From positions 1,872,184 to 1,896,029 of the forward strand of contig BFEA01000228.1 in assembly GCA_003427395.1 (NCBI GenBank): a stretch of 23,846 nucleotides of DNA, given 5' to 3'. Positions within the stretch are counted from its first letter, which is position 1; every line of letters begins with the position of its first letter. Position numbers and translations under genes: made by a program. The notes beneath the pieces were generated by a model that searched no databases, was not told the origin of the DNA, and saw only the letters and a list, made by a program, of their open reading frames with translations. This stretch comes from Chara braunii. Taxonomy: Eukaryota; Streptophyta; Charophyceae; Charales; Characeae. Shown here one piece after another: positions 1 to 8,480 of the stretch.

Positions 1-48
1 TTTGATTGATTGATTGATTGATTGTTTATTTGATTGATTGATTGTTTA

Positions 49-85
<37 letters not shown>

Positions 86-120
86 GTTTTTGATTGATTG
101 ATGGATGGATGGATTGTGTT
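1..120. repeat. (TTGA)n tetranucleotide repeat
   Basis: Nearly pure TGAT/TTGA tetranucleotide array with interspersed TTTA and ATGG variant units near its right end. It runs off the left edge of the window, so its full length is unknown. No coding potential. Confidence 0.95.
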
Positions 121-146
121 TTGATTCTTTGTTTATCCCCTACCCG

Positions 147-245
147 CTTCACCCGAATAGAACGCCAGTTCATTATACATGTATCTGGACTGAAAATTAC
201 CCAAAATACAACATTAATGACCGGCGTTCTATTCAGATGAAGCCG
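147..245. repeat. Short inverted-repeat element (hairpin of ~30-bp arms)
   Basis: A perfect 12-bp inverted pair, GAATAGAACGCC (155-166) and GGCGTTCTATTC (223-234), sits inside longer imperfect arms (about 147-177 and 214-245) that also match in CTTCA...GAATAGAACGCC...TCATT. The ~36-bp centre is AT-rich. It could be a very small MITE-like insertion or a plain palindrome. No target duplication was recognised. Confidence 0.6.
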
Positions 246-342
246 GTAGTCATACTTTAGACATCCTTTGTGAATCAAACAAGACGCTGAGGCAGATTGC
301 GAACCGAACACAAAGAGAAAAGGAGACGGAGAGTGTGCATGA

Positions 343-396
343 CAGAGCGAGAGAAGAGACTGCAGGACACACACACAGAGAGCAAGAGAGCGAGCT

Positions 397-469
<73 letters not shown>

Positions 470-545
470 ACAGNGAGAAAAGAGACTGAAGGACACAGCG
501 AGAAAAGAGACAGCAGAACACAGACACAGAGAGCGAGAGGGAGAG
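343..545. repeat. 25-bp minisatellite with embedded (GA)n
   Basis: Units of about 25 bp (GGACACAG-GAGAAAAGAGACTGA type) recur at 467-491 and 492-516, with further diverged units at about 350-380 and 517-540. They flank a pure (GA)n run at 399-466. An unresolved N lies in one unit at 474. The long Glu-Arg and Ser-Leu reading frames here are translations of the repeat and not genes. Confidence 0.85.
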
Positions 546-634
546 AGAGAGGGCAACGGAGGGAGAGAGATAGAGAGAGAGAGATGGGCGCACCTGAGTG
601 TATGCATTATGAGAAGGCCACATCCTCATAGAAG

Positions 635-636
<2 letters not shown>

Positions 637-688
<52 letters not shown>

Positions 689-759
689 CTCTCTCTCGCG
701 CGCGCGCGCGGACACGTCTTACGTTGCGGATGGCTGCAGGTACAACGAAACTCTCCCTC

Positions 760-839
<80 letters not shown>

Positions 840-880
840 ACACACACACACACGCACACACACACACACACATACACACA
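637..880. repeat. Compound microsatellite (CT)n-(CG)n and (CT)n-(CA)n
   Basis: (CT)n at 637-697 passes directly into (CG)n to 710. After 40 bp of unique sequence a second (CT)n at 751-815 passes into (CA)n to about 880 with a few interruptions. The (CG)n and (CA)n parts are alternating purine-pyrimidine tracts that can in principle adopt Z-DNA. Confidence 0.95.
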
Positions 881-1230
881 AACTTAGGTCTTTGAGAAAA
901 ACAGTGTATCGGTTGGGCAAGGATCTCAAGTGCCCAGAAACGGGTACAACGTTCAACACACAAGCGTCGGGCGCCGCCCAGTTACCAACTGGCGCAGTGA
1001 CACGCAAGGCAGCGCAAGAGCCAGATGTGATGCTGCATTCTATTTGTGGCAAAATGTGATAGCAGCACTAGCTTTATATATTATATATCGATAGAAGGTC
1101 AACAGCCGTCGTCTGCGGGTCGCTGCATGGATATATCACTACCTACCTTCCTGTGCTGTGGCCGGATGGCGAATGCGGCGGTGGAGAACTCATGCCTGGT
1201 AGCGATATCAACAACATAGTAGAACAAAAT
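881..1230. other. Unannotated stretch, no gene seen
   Basis: Mixed-composition single-copy-looking DNA with a small TATA-rich palindromic patch around 1074-1090. Frames are short and without recognisable protein features. Confidence 0.5.
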
Positions 1231-1280
1231 GGGGGGGGGGGGGGGGGGGGAGGAGGGGGGGGGGGGGGGGGGGGGGGGGG
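1231..1280 (+). repeat. Homopolymer G tracts (G20 and G26)
   Basis: Twenty consecutive G at 1231-1250, then AGGA, then a run of 26 G at 1255-1280, all on the plus strand. Such tracts can form G-quadruplexes and are prone to sequencing and assembly length error. The stretch 1281-1504 to its right shows no gene, only an adjoining T8/A14 homopolymer pair around 1364-1389. Confidence 0.9.
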
Positions 1281-1504
1281 AGAAGACAAAACAACCTAAC
1301 GGCAGCGAGCTAGAGAGAAAGGAACGCAACAGCCGACTCCCGACAAGGCAACATGTTGATTTCTTTTTTTTCTTAAAAAAAAAAAAAAAGGGCGATGGCC
1401 TTGAGGTATTATCATCGGACTAACCAGCCCACGTAAATTCAATATTGTGTCTAAGGCAAGGGCCCCACAGCTTTGGGGATGGAAAAGTGGTTTGCCCATG
1501 GAAA

Positions 1505-1998
1505 CCGGGGACCAAGTCCCACTTGCAGCGGTTTAGTTCCCGTAGCCAGTACTGCACGACACTGTGTGACTTCGTGTGGCAATGTGCGGCTGGTTGACAA
1601 ACAACGGGTTAAATCGCGAAAAATAACAGGATTTGAACGTGCTGAATGACAGTAATGATGAAAGGCCGGTCAGTCTGGTAACCAAGGGTACGGCAGCGGC
1701 ATTGTCGGGAAAAACTTCTAGTTTCTGTGGAAATACAAGACGATGGTCCCCACGTCTAGCCCGACTGGGGTCAGGCTACAGACGAGGACTGTTCCCTGCG
1801 AGTGAAAGAGCTCATTCCGACTATAACAGCCAATGGGAAACCGCTACATAGCAACATTCAATCCATTCCGTTGGAAGAAAAACATAACCGACCATGCGCC
1901 CTACGATCAATGTGAATCAGCGGTCAAGAAGCGTGTCGCACAAAACACAGGGTCCCGAACTGAGGACTAAACCGCTGCAATTGGGACTTGGTCCCGGG
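1505..1998. mobile_element. ~494-bp element with 33-bp terminal inverted repeats
   Basis: The segment 1505-1537 (beginning CCGGGGACCAAGTCCCACTT) is the reverse complement of 1966-1998 (ending TGGGACTTGGTCCCGGG) at 31 of 33 positions. No match is evident outside these arms, so they look like real element termini. The ~430-bp interior has no long protein-like frame, as expected for a non-autonomous DNA element (MITE). No clear target-site duplication was seen at the flanks (ATGGAAA left, CCAACGA right), so the superfamily cannot be named. An inverted pair of a local GC-rich repeat is the alternative. Confidence 0.6.
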
Positions 1999-2096
1999 CC
2001 AACGATTTTGGAAAGCTTGGAAAAGTTTTTCCGGGGATCCCATCTGGGAGGGCGTTTTGCCGCAAAGTCGACGCACTTTTTTCCTTTATAGGAATG
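1985..2096 (+). repeat. GC-rich dispersed repeat, copy 1
   Basis: This copy shares an ordered series of words with copy 2 at 3365-3468: TGGAAAGCTTGG, then TTTTTCCGGGGATCCCA, GGAGGGCGTTTTGCCGCAAAG, GCA, and TTTCCTTTATAGGAA. The two are the same orientation and similar length, consistent with a decayed interspersed repeat. Their family is unknown. Confidence 0.6.
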
Positions 2097-2105
2097 TCGG
2101 AGTGC

Positions 2106-2150
2106 GGTCTGGCAGTGTCCGTGTGGCAGTGTCCGTGTGGTTTTCGAAGG
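2106..2150 (+). repeat. Tandem 16-bp repeat shared with 2555-2580
   Basis: The word GGCAGTGTCCGTGT occurs twice head to tail and runs into GGTTTTC. The composite GTGGCAGTGTCTGTGTGG plus TTTTC recurs at about 2554-2577 inside the neighbouring minisatellite, so both loci derive from one source. Confidence 0.65.
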
Positions 2151-2502
2151 ACCACACCACGAACCGGGGCGAGGCGGTGAGTGGCATTGAGCGACGCGTT
2201 GCCCATCCGCGCGGCAAGCGAAGCAGCGGAAGTGCGAAGCTGGCCTGGGAAGAGACATCGGGCCCCTATTGGGACCGCATGGATATGTGTTCCAACAGTT
2301 GGCCTATCTGAACCCACGGCCTGAGGATTTTGGATCGGGTTCTGACCGTTGGCCTGTCACACGTGTTCCTGGGCGCCATCCACCGCCTCACATCCGGTGC
2401 ACACCATCGCTGCTGTATTCACTTGCTAACTGCCCACGTTCTTTACGACGCCGACACGTGCAGCGAAGGCATGGATCCAGAAATGGACGAATGGGATGAC
2501 TC

Positions 2503-2663
2503 GACGTTCCTCCTCGTTTTCATCCTCTTGCAGTGGATGAACCACAGGAACGTCGTGGCAGTGTCTGTGTGGTTTTCCCCAAGGAGAAAAGGACCTTCGG
2601 CCTCGTTTTCATCCTCTTGCAGTGGATGGACCACAGGAACGTCGTTCCTCCTCGTTTTCATCC
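2503..2663 (+). repeat. 89-bp-offset tandem repeat (44-bp core)
   Basis: A 44-bp core starting CCTCGTTTTCATCCTCTTGC and ending CAGGAACGTCG occurs at 2512-2555 and 2601-2644, one base apart in sequence, with a third partial start at 2650-2663. The copies are not in the same frame (offset 89), which argues against a repeat-containing protein. Confidence 0.8.
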
Positions 2664-3265
2664 AGGCAGCACCCCGGCGATGGAGGAGTCCCGCTCTCTG
2701 CATGGAAAAGTGTTTGGAACAGCTTCGGATATGGACGTTCACCACGCACGTGCCTGAACGGACCATCTCTATTGTAGCCGTCGACATGAAAAGATCCCCC
2801 TTTCGATAGCCTACGTCGGCTGCATGTCGACACCGACGAGATGTTGGGGAGCCCAAGGATTCGAATTCGAAAATTCGAAAACGGCCGAAAACCCCGCTTC
2901 TTTCTGGCCATTCGCGCGTGGGACCGGTAGCCTTCATAACGGGGCTGGCCTGGGCGACAAGGACGCCAGCGAGACCGTGCTCCAGGAACACATCACAACG
3001 ACGGACGGAAACAGGGACATCCGGGCTGTGTCCGTGACCTTGGAAACCTTAAGGGTGTCCCGAACACATGCCATGACTACCCTGCACAAAAACGCGGCGA
3101 CAACTTCTTCCGCGGTGGTTTTCCAGGTCGGAAACCATGTGAAAACAGGAAATCCCGGTTTTCCAAGCCGACGATTTCGGCTTGCGGGGTTCCGAAAGTG
3201 TTCCTTCGGAAAAGGAAAACGGCCTTCCAAGGACTTTGCGGAAGGTTGTGGGGTGTCGGTAACGT

Positions 3266-3330
3266 TCCGCGGCAAAGTTTTTCCAGTCCGCAAAGTTGTG
3301 GGGTCCTTGCCTAAGGCTGGGACCCCACTG
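3266..3330 (+). repeat. GC-rich dispersed repeat unit with hairpin
   Basis: The stretch starting TTCCGCGGCAAAG, then TTTTTCC, CCGCA and TGTGGGGTCC recurs at 3854-3898 with the same order and spacing. At its right end GTGGGGTCC (3297-3305) and GGACCCCAC (3320-3328 region) form a 9-bp hairpin around CTTGCCTAAGG. Confidence 0.6.
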
Positions 3331-3364
3331 CGGTGCGGATGGAAAAGCAGGTCGGCCGCGAAGA

Positions 3365-3468
3365 GAGGGCAAAAGTTTCTGGAAAGCTGGAAACTCATTT
3401 TTCTGGGATCCCACCGCGGAGGCCGTTTCACGGCAAAGCTGCAATGTTTCTTTCCAAAATAGGAAAGG
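3365..3468 (+). repeat. GC-rich dispersed repeat, copy 2
   Basis: Matches copy 1 (1985-2096) through GGAAAGCTGGAAA, TTTTTCTGGGATCCCA, GGAGGCCGTTTCACGGCAAAG, TGCAA and TTTCCAAAATAGGAAA. The stop-poor frames crossing it on both strands are side effects of its GC-rich composition. Confidence 0.6.
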
Positions 3469-3853
3469 GTCGTGGAGGGTGGCCGAAAAGGGAAAGTTTT
3501 TATTGTCCAGGAGGCACCCGCTGGACCGACGGAAACCGTGCGACACTTCCCTCCACGACTGCCCGGCTGCAGCAATGTCTGTGGGGGCCACGTATGGACA
3601 TTACGCGGTCCAAAAAACGGACCAGACCTTAGAAAAGTGCGAGACAGCCCCCGAGGCCAGTCTCAACTTTCGGCACATTTTTGGGGCGAACTTTCCTCCT
3701 GACGGCCTTTTCCAGGACGCAGACGGAGTGAAAACGTCCAACTGCTACCTTCCACGCCCAAAAATGCGGCCTACGGGGTCCCGGAAGACGGTCCTTGGAA
3801 AGAATTCGCCGCTTTCCAATGCATTATACGCACGCTGTGGGGGCCCGGGAACA

Positions 3854-3898
3854 CTTCCGCGGCAAAGGTTTTCCTTTCCGCATTCCTGTGGGGTCCCA
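3854..3898 (+). repeat. GC-rich dispersed repeat unit, second copy
   Basis: Counterpart of 3266-3305: TTCCGCGGCAAAGG, TTTTCC, TTCCGCA, TGTGGGGTCCCAG. Same orientation as the first. Confidence 0.55.
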
Positions 3899-4028
3899 GC
3901 CGAATCTGACATCGGGTGGCCTTTTCATCCCAGGGTGGCCTTTATTTATTGCCTTCAGGGAACCCCCAACGGGGGACACCGGCCAGGGGACAGCCGGTAG
4001 CAGAGGGACCGAGCATTATCTGGGGTGT

Positions 4029-4160
4029 GGACCCCACTGGCCGGCGGCCTGAAAAAGTTTGGGCGCCGGGGTGTTTTCCAGACCCCACTGGGTTTGAAAA
4101 CCGGTGTGGAAAGCCGGCCTGGAAAGGAATTCCAGACCCCACTGCGCTTGGAAACAGGTT
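4029..4160 (+). repeat. ~52-bp degenerate tandem repeat (GACCCCACTG)
   Basis: GACCCCACTG starts at 4030, 4081 and 4135 (spacings 51 and 54), each followed by a G/T-rich word and GAAA. The same word or its reverse complement GTGGGGTC is scattered through 3296-5660, so this is a local tandem patch of the wider GC-rich repeat family. Confidence 0.65.
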
Positions 4161-5180
4161 GCGAAAATGGTGACGGGGCGTTTCTACATGGTCCGCGGTC
4201 TGGAAATTCGACGCCGACCGGTTTCCAGACCCTTTCCAAGGAGGCGGCCAGTTGAGCAGGGGGGGGGGCATGTCCATCAGTTTCCAGACACGGGCTTCAC
4301 GGCGTGGACCATGCACCCTCGCCGTGGACCGTTCTGTGTAGTACCAGGAGGCCGTGGCGGACATTCATATTTTCCCGTGGTGTCGCATGGTATTCCCAAG
4401 GGCCCGCCAGTCTGTGGAGTCCATGGTCCCCCAAATTCACGAACGTTGCGGTGCACCGTTTGAAATTTGATGGATCCATGGAGGTTCCGTTATCGTGACA
4501 GCGACGTCGTCAGCCCCTGTACACCGCCTGTTCTGGCCATGTCGACCACACAACCTTCACGAACCCATGCGACTCACCAAACTGTCCTCCTTCGTCCCCG
4601 ACGATGGCTCCCCGTCAGTGCTCCTGTGCTCAGTGCACTCCGGGTACCAATGGTTTGGACGGCACCTCCCACCAACAGCAGGGAGGGACATCCACCCACG
4701 CCCCCAACGGTAATTTCCCGTTGCCTGAGCGGACCCGCTCGGGCCACACAACAACTCACGACACTTGTGCGGAACCCGCCACACTGGGTCGCGCACGACC
4801 ACACACGGACTTGTTCTGGAGCAGTGTGGTACCAGGCCATGGTCCACAGCACCCGCCCGACTTGCCTTTTCGTGAAACACCCTTCGGCGGTTTCCTATTC
4901 GGGTATGCCGTACCTTTTCCAGTGCCGAAACTATCGGTCTGCGGTGGGGTCCCTTCAACATGCGTCAAGTTTTTTTTAACCACGGTCGACCGTTTTTTGT
5001 GGCCAACACCAGTTTCCAGCCGCCAGCCAATGGGGTCCACCCCTGAGTGGCCAGTCGTTGTGCCTCCTCGATTACCCCTCCCCCTATGAACATCAGCAGA
5101 GACTGCTTTTTAATGCCAATTGGGGGGACCCGCAGAATATCTCTAGGTGGCGGGTGCCAAGCATGCCCAGGAAGGTACAT
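4161..5180. other. GC-rich decayed repeat DNA, no gene seen
   Basis: Overlapping frames up to 170 codons are open on both strands, which reflects low TA/TAA content and not selection: they overlap each other, lack recognisable motifs and are rich in Pro, Arg, Thr and His. Fragments of the GTGGGGTC word family occur at 4940 and 5032. Confidence 0.5.
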
Positions 5181-5181
5181 G

Positions 5182-5252
5182 AGGCCAATGGGGATTGAAC
5201 CCAAGACCTCCTGAATGCCACTTGCGTGCCTTACCAATTGAGCTAGGCCTTT
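5182..5252 (-). repeat. tRNA-derived body (SINE head or tRNA pseudogene)
   Basis: On the minus strand, an A box TAGCTCAATTGG (5245-5234) and a B box GGTTCAATCCC (5201-5191) are spaced as in a tRNA gene. A T-arm with 4 of 5 pairs around a TTCAATC loop is present, and T33-GGC-A37 can be read at the anticodon position. Part of an acceptor helix pairs (AGGCC/GGCCT). However, the anticodon stem is almost unpaired, the D-stem has a mismatch and the acceptor register is shifted, so it is not a working tRNA. A Pol III-promoted SINE head, extending to lower coordinates, or a tRNA pseudogene are both possible. Confidence 0.65.
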
Positions 5253-6131
5253 GGATGTTGTTGTTTTTTTTCCTTTTCTCTGTCCTCACATAGGGTGTCG
5301 CCTCACTTGACACGAAACGAAAAACTAAACGACTGCATCTTCCAGCATAAAATGACCAGGTTCATCGATTTGCTATAAATAGTGACGACTGTATTTTGCC
5401 ACCTTTCGTGAGCAGATGCGCTCGTTTCGTTTTTGTTCCGTGTACGGTGCGGCGATACCCATACCTTAGCGCTTAGGGTGCAGGGTTGTGGCAACATGTT
5501 TTCGTCCTTTTGTTCCATATTTTCCTCTTTTTTATATTCTTCTCCCATGGGCCACCCCTCTATCCCTGTGGTGGTCAGAGAACCAGGAGGATTGAGAGGT
5601 TGGTTGTCGGGCCGCTCCATCTATTGGTGGGGAGCAACACCTGCTGGAAATGGGGTCCAGCGTCCCTCAGAACATCATTTGTAGCGTTGCTTTTTCGTCA
5701 CTTTATTTGGGGGGTACAGCCATCACTCTGTCTGGTTCCGAACTCGGAGCTCCATGTTCCCAAGGAGCTGCCAGTACAACCCTACCCATGTTGGAGCTTC
5801 GTACTAAACAGACTATCCCCCGTCCTAGAATTGCAGGGTATTTGTTTTGAGTATTCCTACTGTCCCCATTTAGCCCCTCAGTCCCTGCCAATTCCAGGCC
5901 TTCACCTTTCACTGTCTACCTAACACTACTCCTAAGTAAGCCTATACAGGGGATCCCTGCAAGCATAGCTACTCCTATCGGATGGGCCTCGCTCCGTTAC
6001 TCATGACATGCACAAAAGACAAAACATAATGTGCGGTGTATTTCCTGATGTTCTAGCAAAAGATTCATTTGATTTTGCACATTTGGTGATACCGGAGTGA
6101 GGCCGTTGTCTTCTCCGATGCCATGTCTCCC
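5253..6131. other. Unannotated stretch, no gene seen
   Basis: Mixed composition with T-rich runs at 5263-5279 and 5520-5545. No frame has recognisable protein features. An A/T-rich patch TGCTATAAATAG at 5369-5381 resembles a TATA box but nothing gene-like follows it. Confidence 0.45.
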
Positions 6132-6309
6132 TCAAGCTCTATCTCTCCCATCACTCCCCCTCTCTCTTCTACCCCCCCCGCCCCCGACCCCTTGTCAGAC
6201 TCTCTGGTTTCAGGGGCCCTCAGGCTCTACCTCTCCCATCACTCCCCCTTTCTCTTCTATCCCCCCCCGCCCCCGACCCCTTGTCAGACTCTCCAGTTTC
6301 TGGGATTCA
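6132..6309. repeat. Two-copy 88/89-bp tandem duplication
   Basis: Copy 1 (about 6132-6219) and copy 2 (about 6220-6309) share TCTCCCATCACTCCCCCT, a C9-G-C5 run, GACCCCTTGTCAGACTCT and TTTC-GGG, with an offset of 88 that becomes 89 after a one-base indel in the C run. The unit is pyrimidine-rich on the plus strand. Similarity is roughly 90 percent by eye, so it is fairly recent. Confidence 0.85.
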
Positions 6310-6640
6310 TCGTCATCGCTGCACTTAGGGCCTCTTCCCACCCTACTTTCGGTAAGTAAAAAAGAAAACTTGAAAGAAACGTAAAAGTAGGGCCCCACCA
6401 ATCAGCCCGTATTATAAATTTTGTACTCCACCGTCATGTTACGGCAGAAGATCTTGCGCGGTTGGCAGCGACCTTTGTTTGTTTGTTTGTTTGTTTCGAT
6501 AGGGCGGCACCGAACTCTGCTGCAGTGAAATACAGAGGCAACGCTGGAGGGTCGAGCAAGCAAGCTTACCCATCTCACCCCTTCGAAGCCCAGAAAAATT
6601 AATTTAATATCGTTGTGGTCCGATGGACCACGACCTTTTG
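6310..6640. other. Intergenic, (GTTT)n and short hairpin
   Basis: Contains a (GTTT)n run at 6474-6496 and, near its right end, a perfect 7-bp hairpin GTGGTCC-GAT-GGACCAC at 6615-6631. The left border of the LINE lies somewhere after this but could not be fixed. Confidence 0.5.
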
Positions 6641-6664
6641 TACTAACTCAAGCAAGGGGTTGTA

Positions 6665-7190
6665 GTGCTGGCCAACGAAGCGATGGAACTGCCATTAGTG
6701 GAATCTAGCGCGGCACTCACGGAACAATCGATCCTCAATAAGGTGAAAAATCTGATTCCTAACTTTCTACAAGTTAGAGTCATTCCACTCCTCAGAGTTG
6801 GATGTTACACAACAAAAGAGGATAATGGAACCAAAACCCGTCTGTATTTTGTCTTCTTGGATGTCAAAATGAACAATGAAATCAAAGAGCAGTTGTCGGT
6901 TATGGGGAAGGAGTGGTTTCCACTCTCAATCCTTGATTCAACGCTTAATGAAGAACTGGACATGCTTCTTCATAAATTCAATATCGACCCAAGTTATCGC
7001 CGAGTGATCGGCGAACGCTCCCCAACGAGGGGTGATATTCTCGGCGAACTTCCCTGATGTGTTGAGAGCCCCGTGGTTTGAAGAACAAAATCTGAAAAGG
7101 GGGTAAGGAATGAGACGTCGCAAACAAACACAAGGTTATGCAGCACCTCTTGGTCGGATCCATGGTCCAACCAACACAGGCACGACCTAT
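6665..7190 (+). pseudogene. LINE ORF1-like remnant
   Basis: An open stretch of 130 codons (6665-7057) lies directly upstream of the endonuclease, in the position of L1 ORF1, which encodes an RNA-binding protein. It contains a mixed charged and hydrophobic segment (VIPLLRVGCYTTKED, then LYFVFLDVKMNNEI) compatible with an RNA-recognition fold, but this is not diagnostic. The same frame continues past two TGA stops into a Lys/Arg-rich tail (RTKSEKG and following, 7066-7120), typical of basic ORF1 C-termini. Assignment rests mainly on position, and the start is not known. Confidence 0.55.
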
Positions 7191-7203
7191 GCTGCCTAAG
7201 GGC

Positions 7204-7860
7204 AGGTTGCGCATAGCGTCGTGGAATGTGAGAGGACTATACGACACAGGTACCAAGCACAGATGAGCACAATTAAAATTGTGGATTAATGATAATAAAA
7301 TTCAGATTACTTGTATTTAGGAATCTAAGTTATATGAACAACGGATGGAGGAAGTCAAAACATGGTGGACAGGATCCTGGTACACAGGAACCCAGATACA
7401 GTTATTATTGACAGTATGGTTGACATGTGGGGAAGGTGGGTATGGGTAAAGATAACAATGGGAGCAGTGGACTGGAAAAGCATGTCTATGTACTTACCCA
7501 CGGACTATAATGAAAGAGTAACTTTTTTAGATGAGCTTCCACGCATTATTCCTGACTCTGACAATCTGGTGTTGGCAGCCGATTGAAATACGGTGCTAAA
7601 TCCGGGTTTGGATAGCCCAGAACCTAGCCCAATTAAAACCGACACAAAATTCCCACAAGAATTTATAACCTCACAAGGATTATGCGACGCCTATAGGACA
7701 CTACATCCATATGGATATACATGGTTCGGGTCGCAAACTTCACCGATCCGAAGGAGACTAAATTTCTTCTTGATGAAGGGAAAACCGTGGTCGGCCTGTA
7801 TACATGTCGAAACCACTTAAGATTCATTGTCAGACCATAACCCGGTCACTGGAGTTTAAA
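7204..7860 (+). pseudogene. LINE AP endonuclease domain remnant
   Basis: The endonuclease nicks target DNA to prime reverse transcription. Motifs appear in the right order over three frames: RIASWNVRGL at 7210-7239, a metal-binding Glu in ESKL after a stop (7321), LPTDYNERVTFLDELP (7494-7541), LVLAAD then a stop and NTVLNPGLDSP (7567-7617), the Tyr-Trp stretch YTWFGSQTSPIRRRLNFFL (7716-7772) and SDHNPV (around 7827-7844). These correspond to the N-terminal SWNVRG, QESK, GDFN-like and SDH blocks of L1 endonucleases. Several in-frame stops and at least two frame changes show it is dead. Confidence 0.85.
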
Positions 7861-8480
7861 ATAATACAGGATAATAAATTTGGTCCTTCTTATTTTAAAC
7901 TGAATGTGAACCATCTAAAGGACAAGGGGATCTTTGACGGGATCGATAAGCATCTGGAGCATTGGCACAAGGTCAAACCATTGTTTGACAACGAGGAATA
8001 GTGGACAAAAGTTGGCTTCAGACTTCTGAAAGGGGGATTAAGTAATATCTCCCTAATAAAAACAACAGTAAATCATAAGAAAGATGCATATTTGAAAAAG
8101 ATAATCCACACAGTGGAAATAGAATTGGGGAAACACCCATTACGGATGCCTACTGGACTGCTCTCAGGATAAGGAAAATACAAGAACTTGAATCAAGAGA
8201 AATACAGAGACAGGAACAGTGGAAATAATGGCTTGCACAACGAAACATCATCACAGGAGATGGAATGACGATGGACACCTTCAGGAGGCTAATCCTACAA
8301 CAGGTCAGGCAACCCATGAAGGAGTTAGCTCACCCGTCTTTTAATACGCACCTGTGACAGACGATGTGCATCAGATGGGGGAATATGCTAAACATTATTT
8401 TCAAGATATTTTGACTTCAAGAAGACCCACCGACTCGATGGATTCAGACCTGGGACCCAGAAGCGACTCCCCCCCCCAGA
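7861..8480 (+). pseudogene. LINE linker between endonuclease and RT
   Basis: Broken open stretches such as 7804-8001 and the charged segment with RIRKIQELESREIQRQEQW at about 8160-8225 fill the place of the coiled, charged linker between EN and RT in L1 ORF2. At 8354-8734 one frame reads continuously into the start of the RT domain. Confidence 0.7.

Noticed and set aside
250-1059. Several open frames of 70-111 codons rich in Ser-Leu, Glu-Arg or Thr-His
   Set aside because: They are translations of (CT)n, (GA)n and (CA)n microsatellites in several frames at once.
1917-4364. Overlapping plus- and minus-strand frames up to 213 codons
   Set aside because: They overlap one another on both strands, have no motifs and lie in GC-rich repeated words where stops are rare. 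The tandem repeat at 2503-2663 changes frame between copies.
4467-5089. Open frames of 170 and 161 codons on the plus strand
   Set aside because: Mutually overlapping in different frames, Pro/Thr/His-rich and motif-free. Not supported as genes.
5182-5252. Functional tRNA-Ala(GGC)-like gene
   Set aside because: Anticodon stem does not pair and acceptor and D stems are defective, and a GGC anticodon would be unusual for eukaryotic tRNA-Ala.
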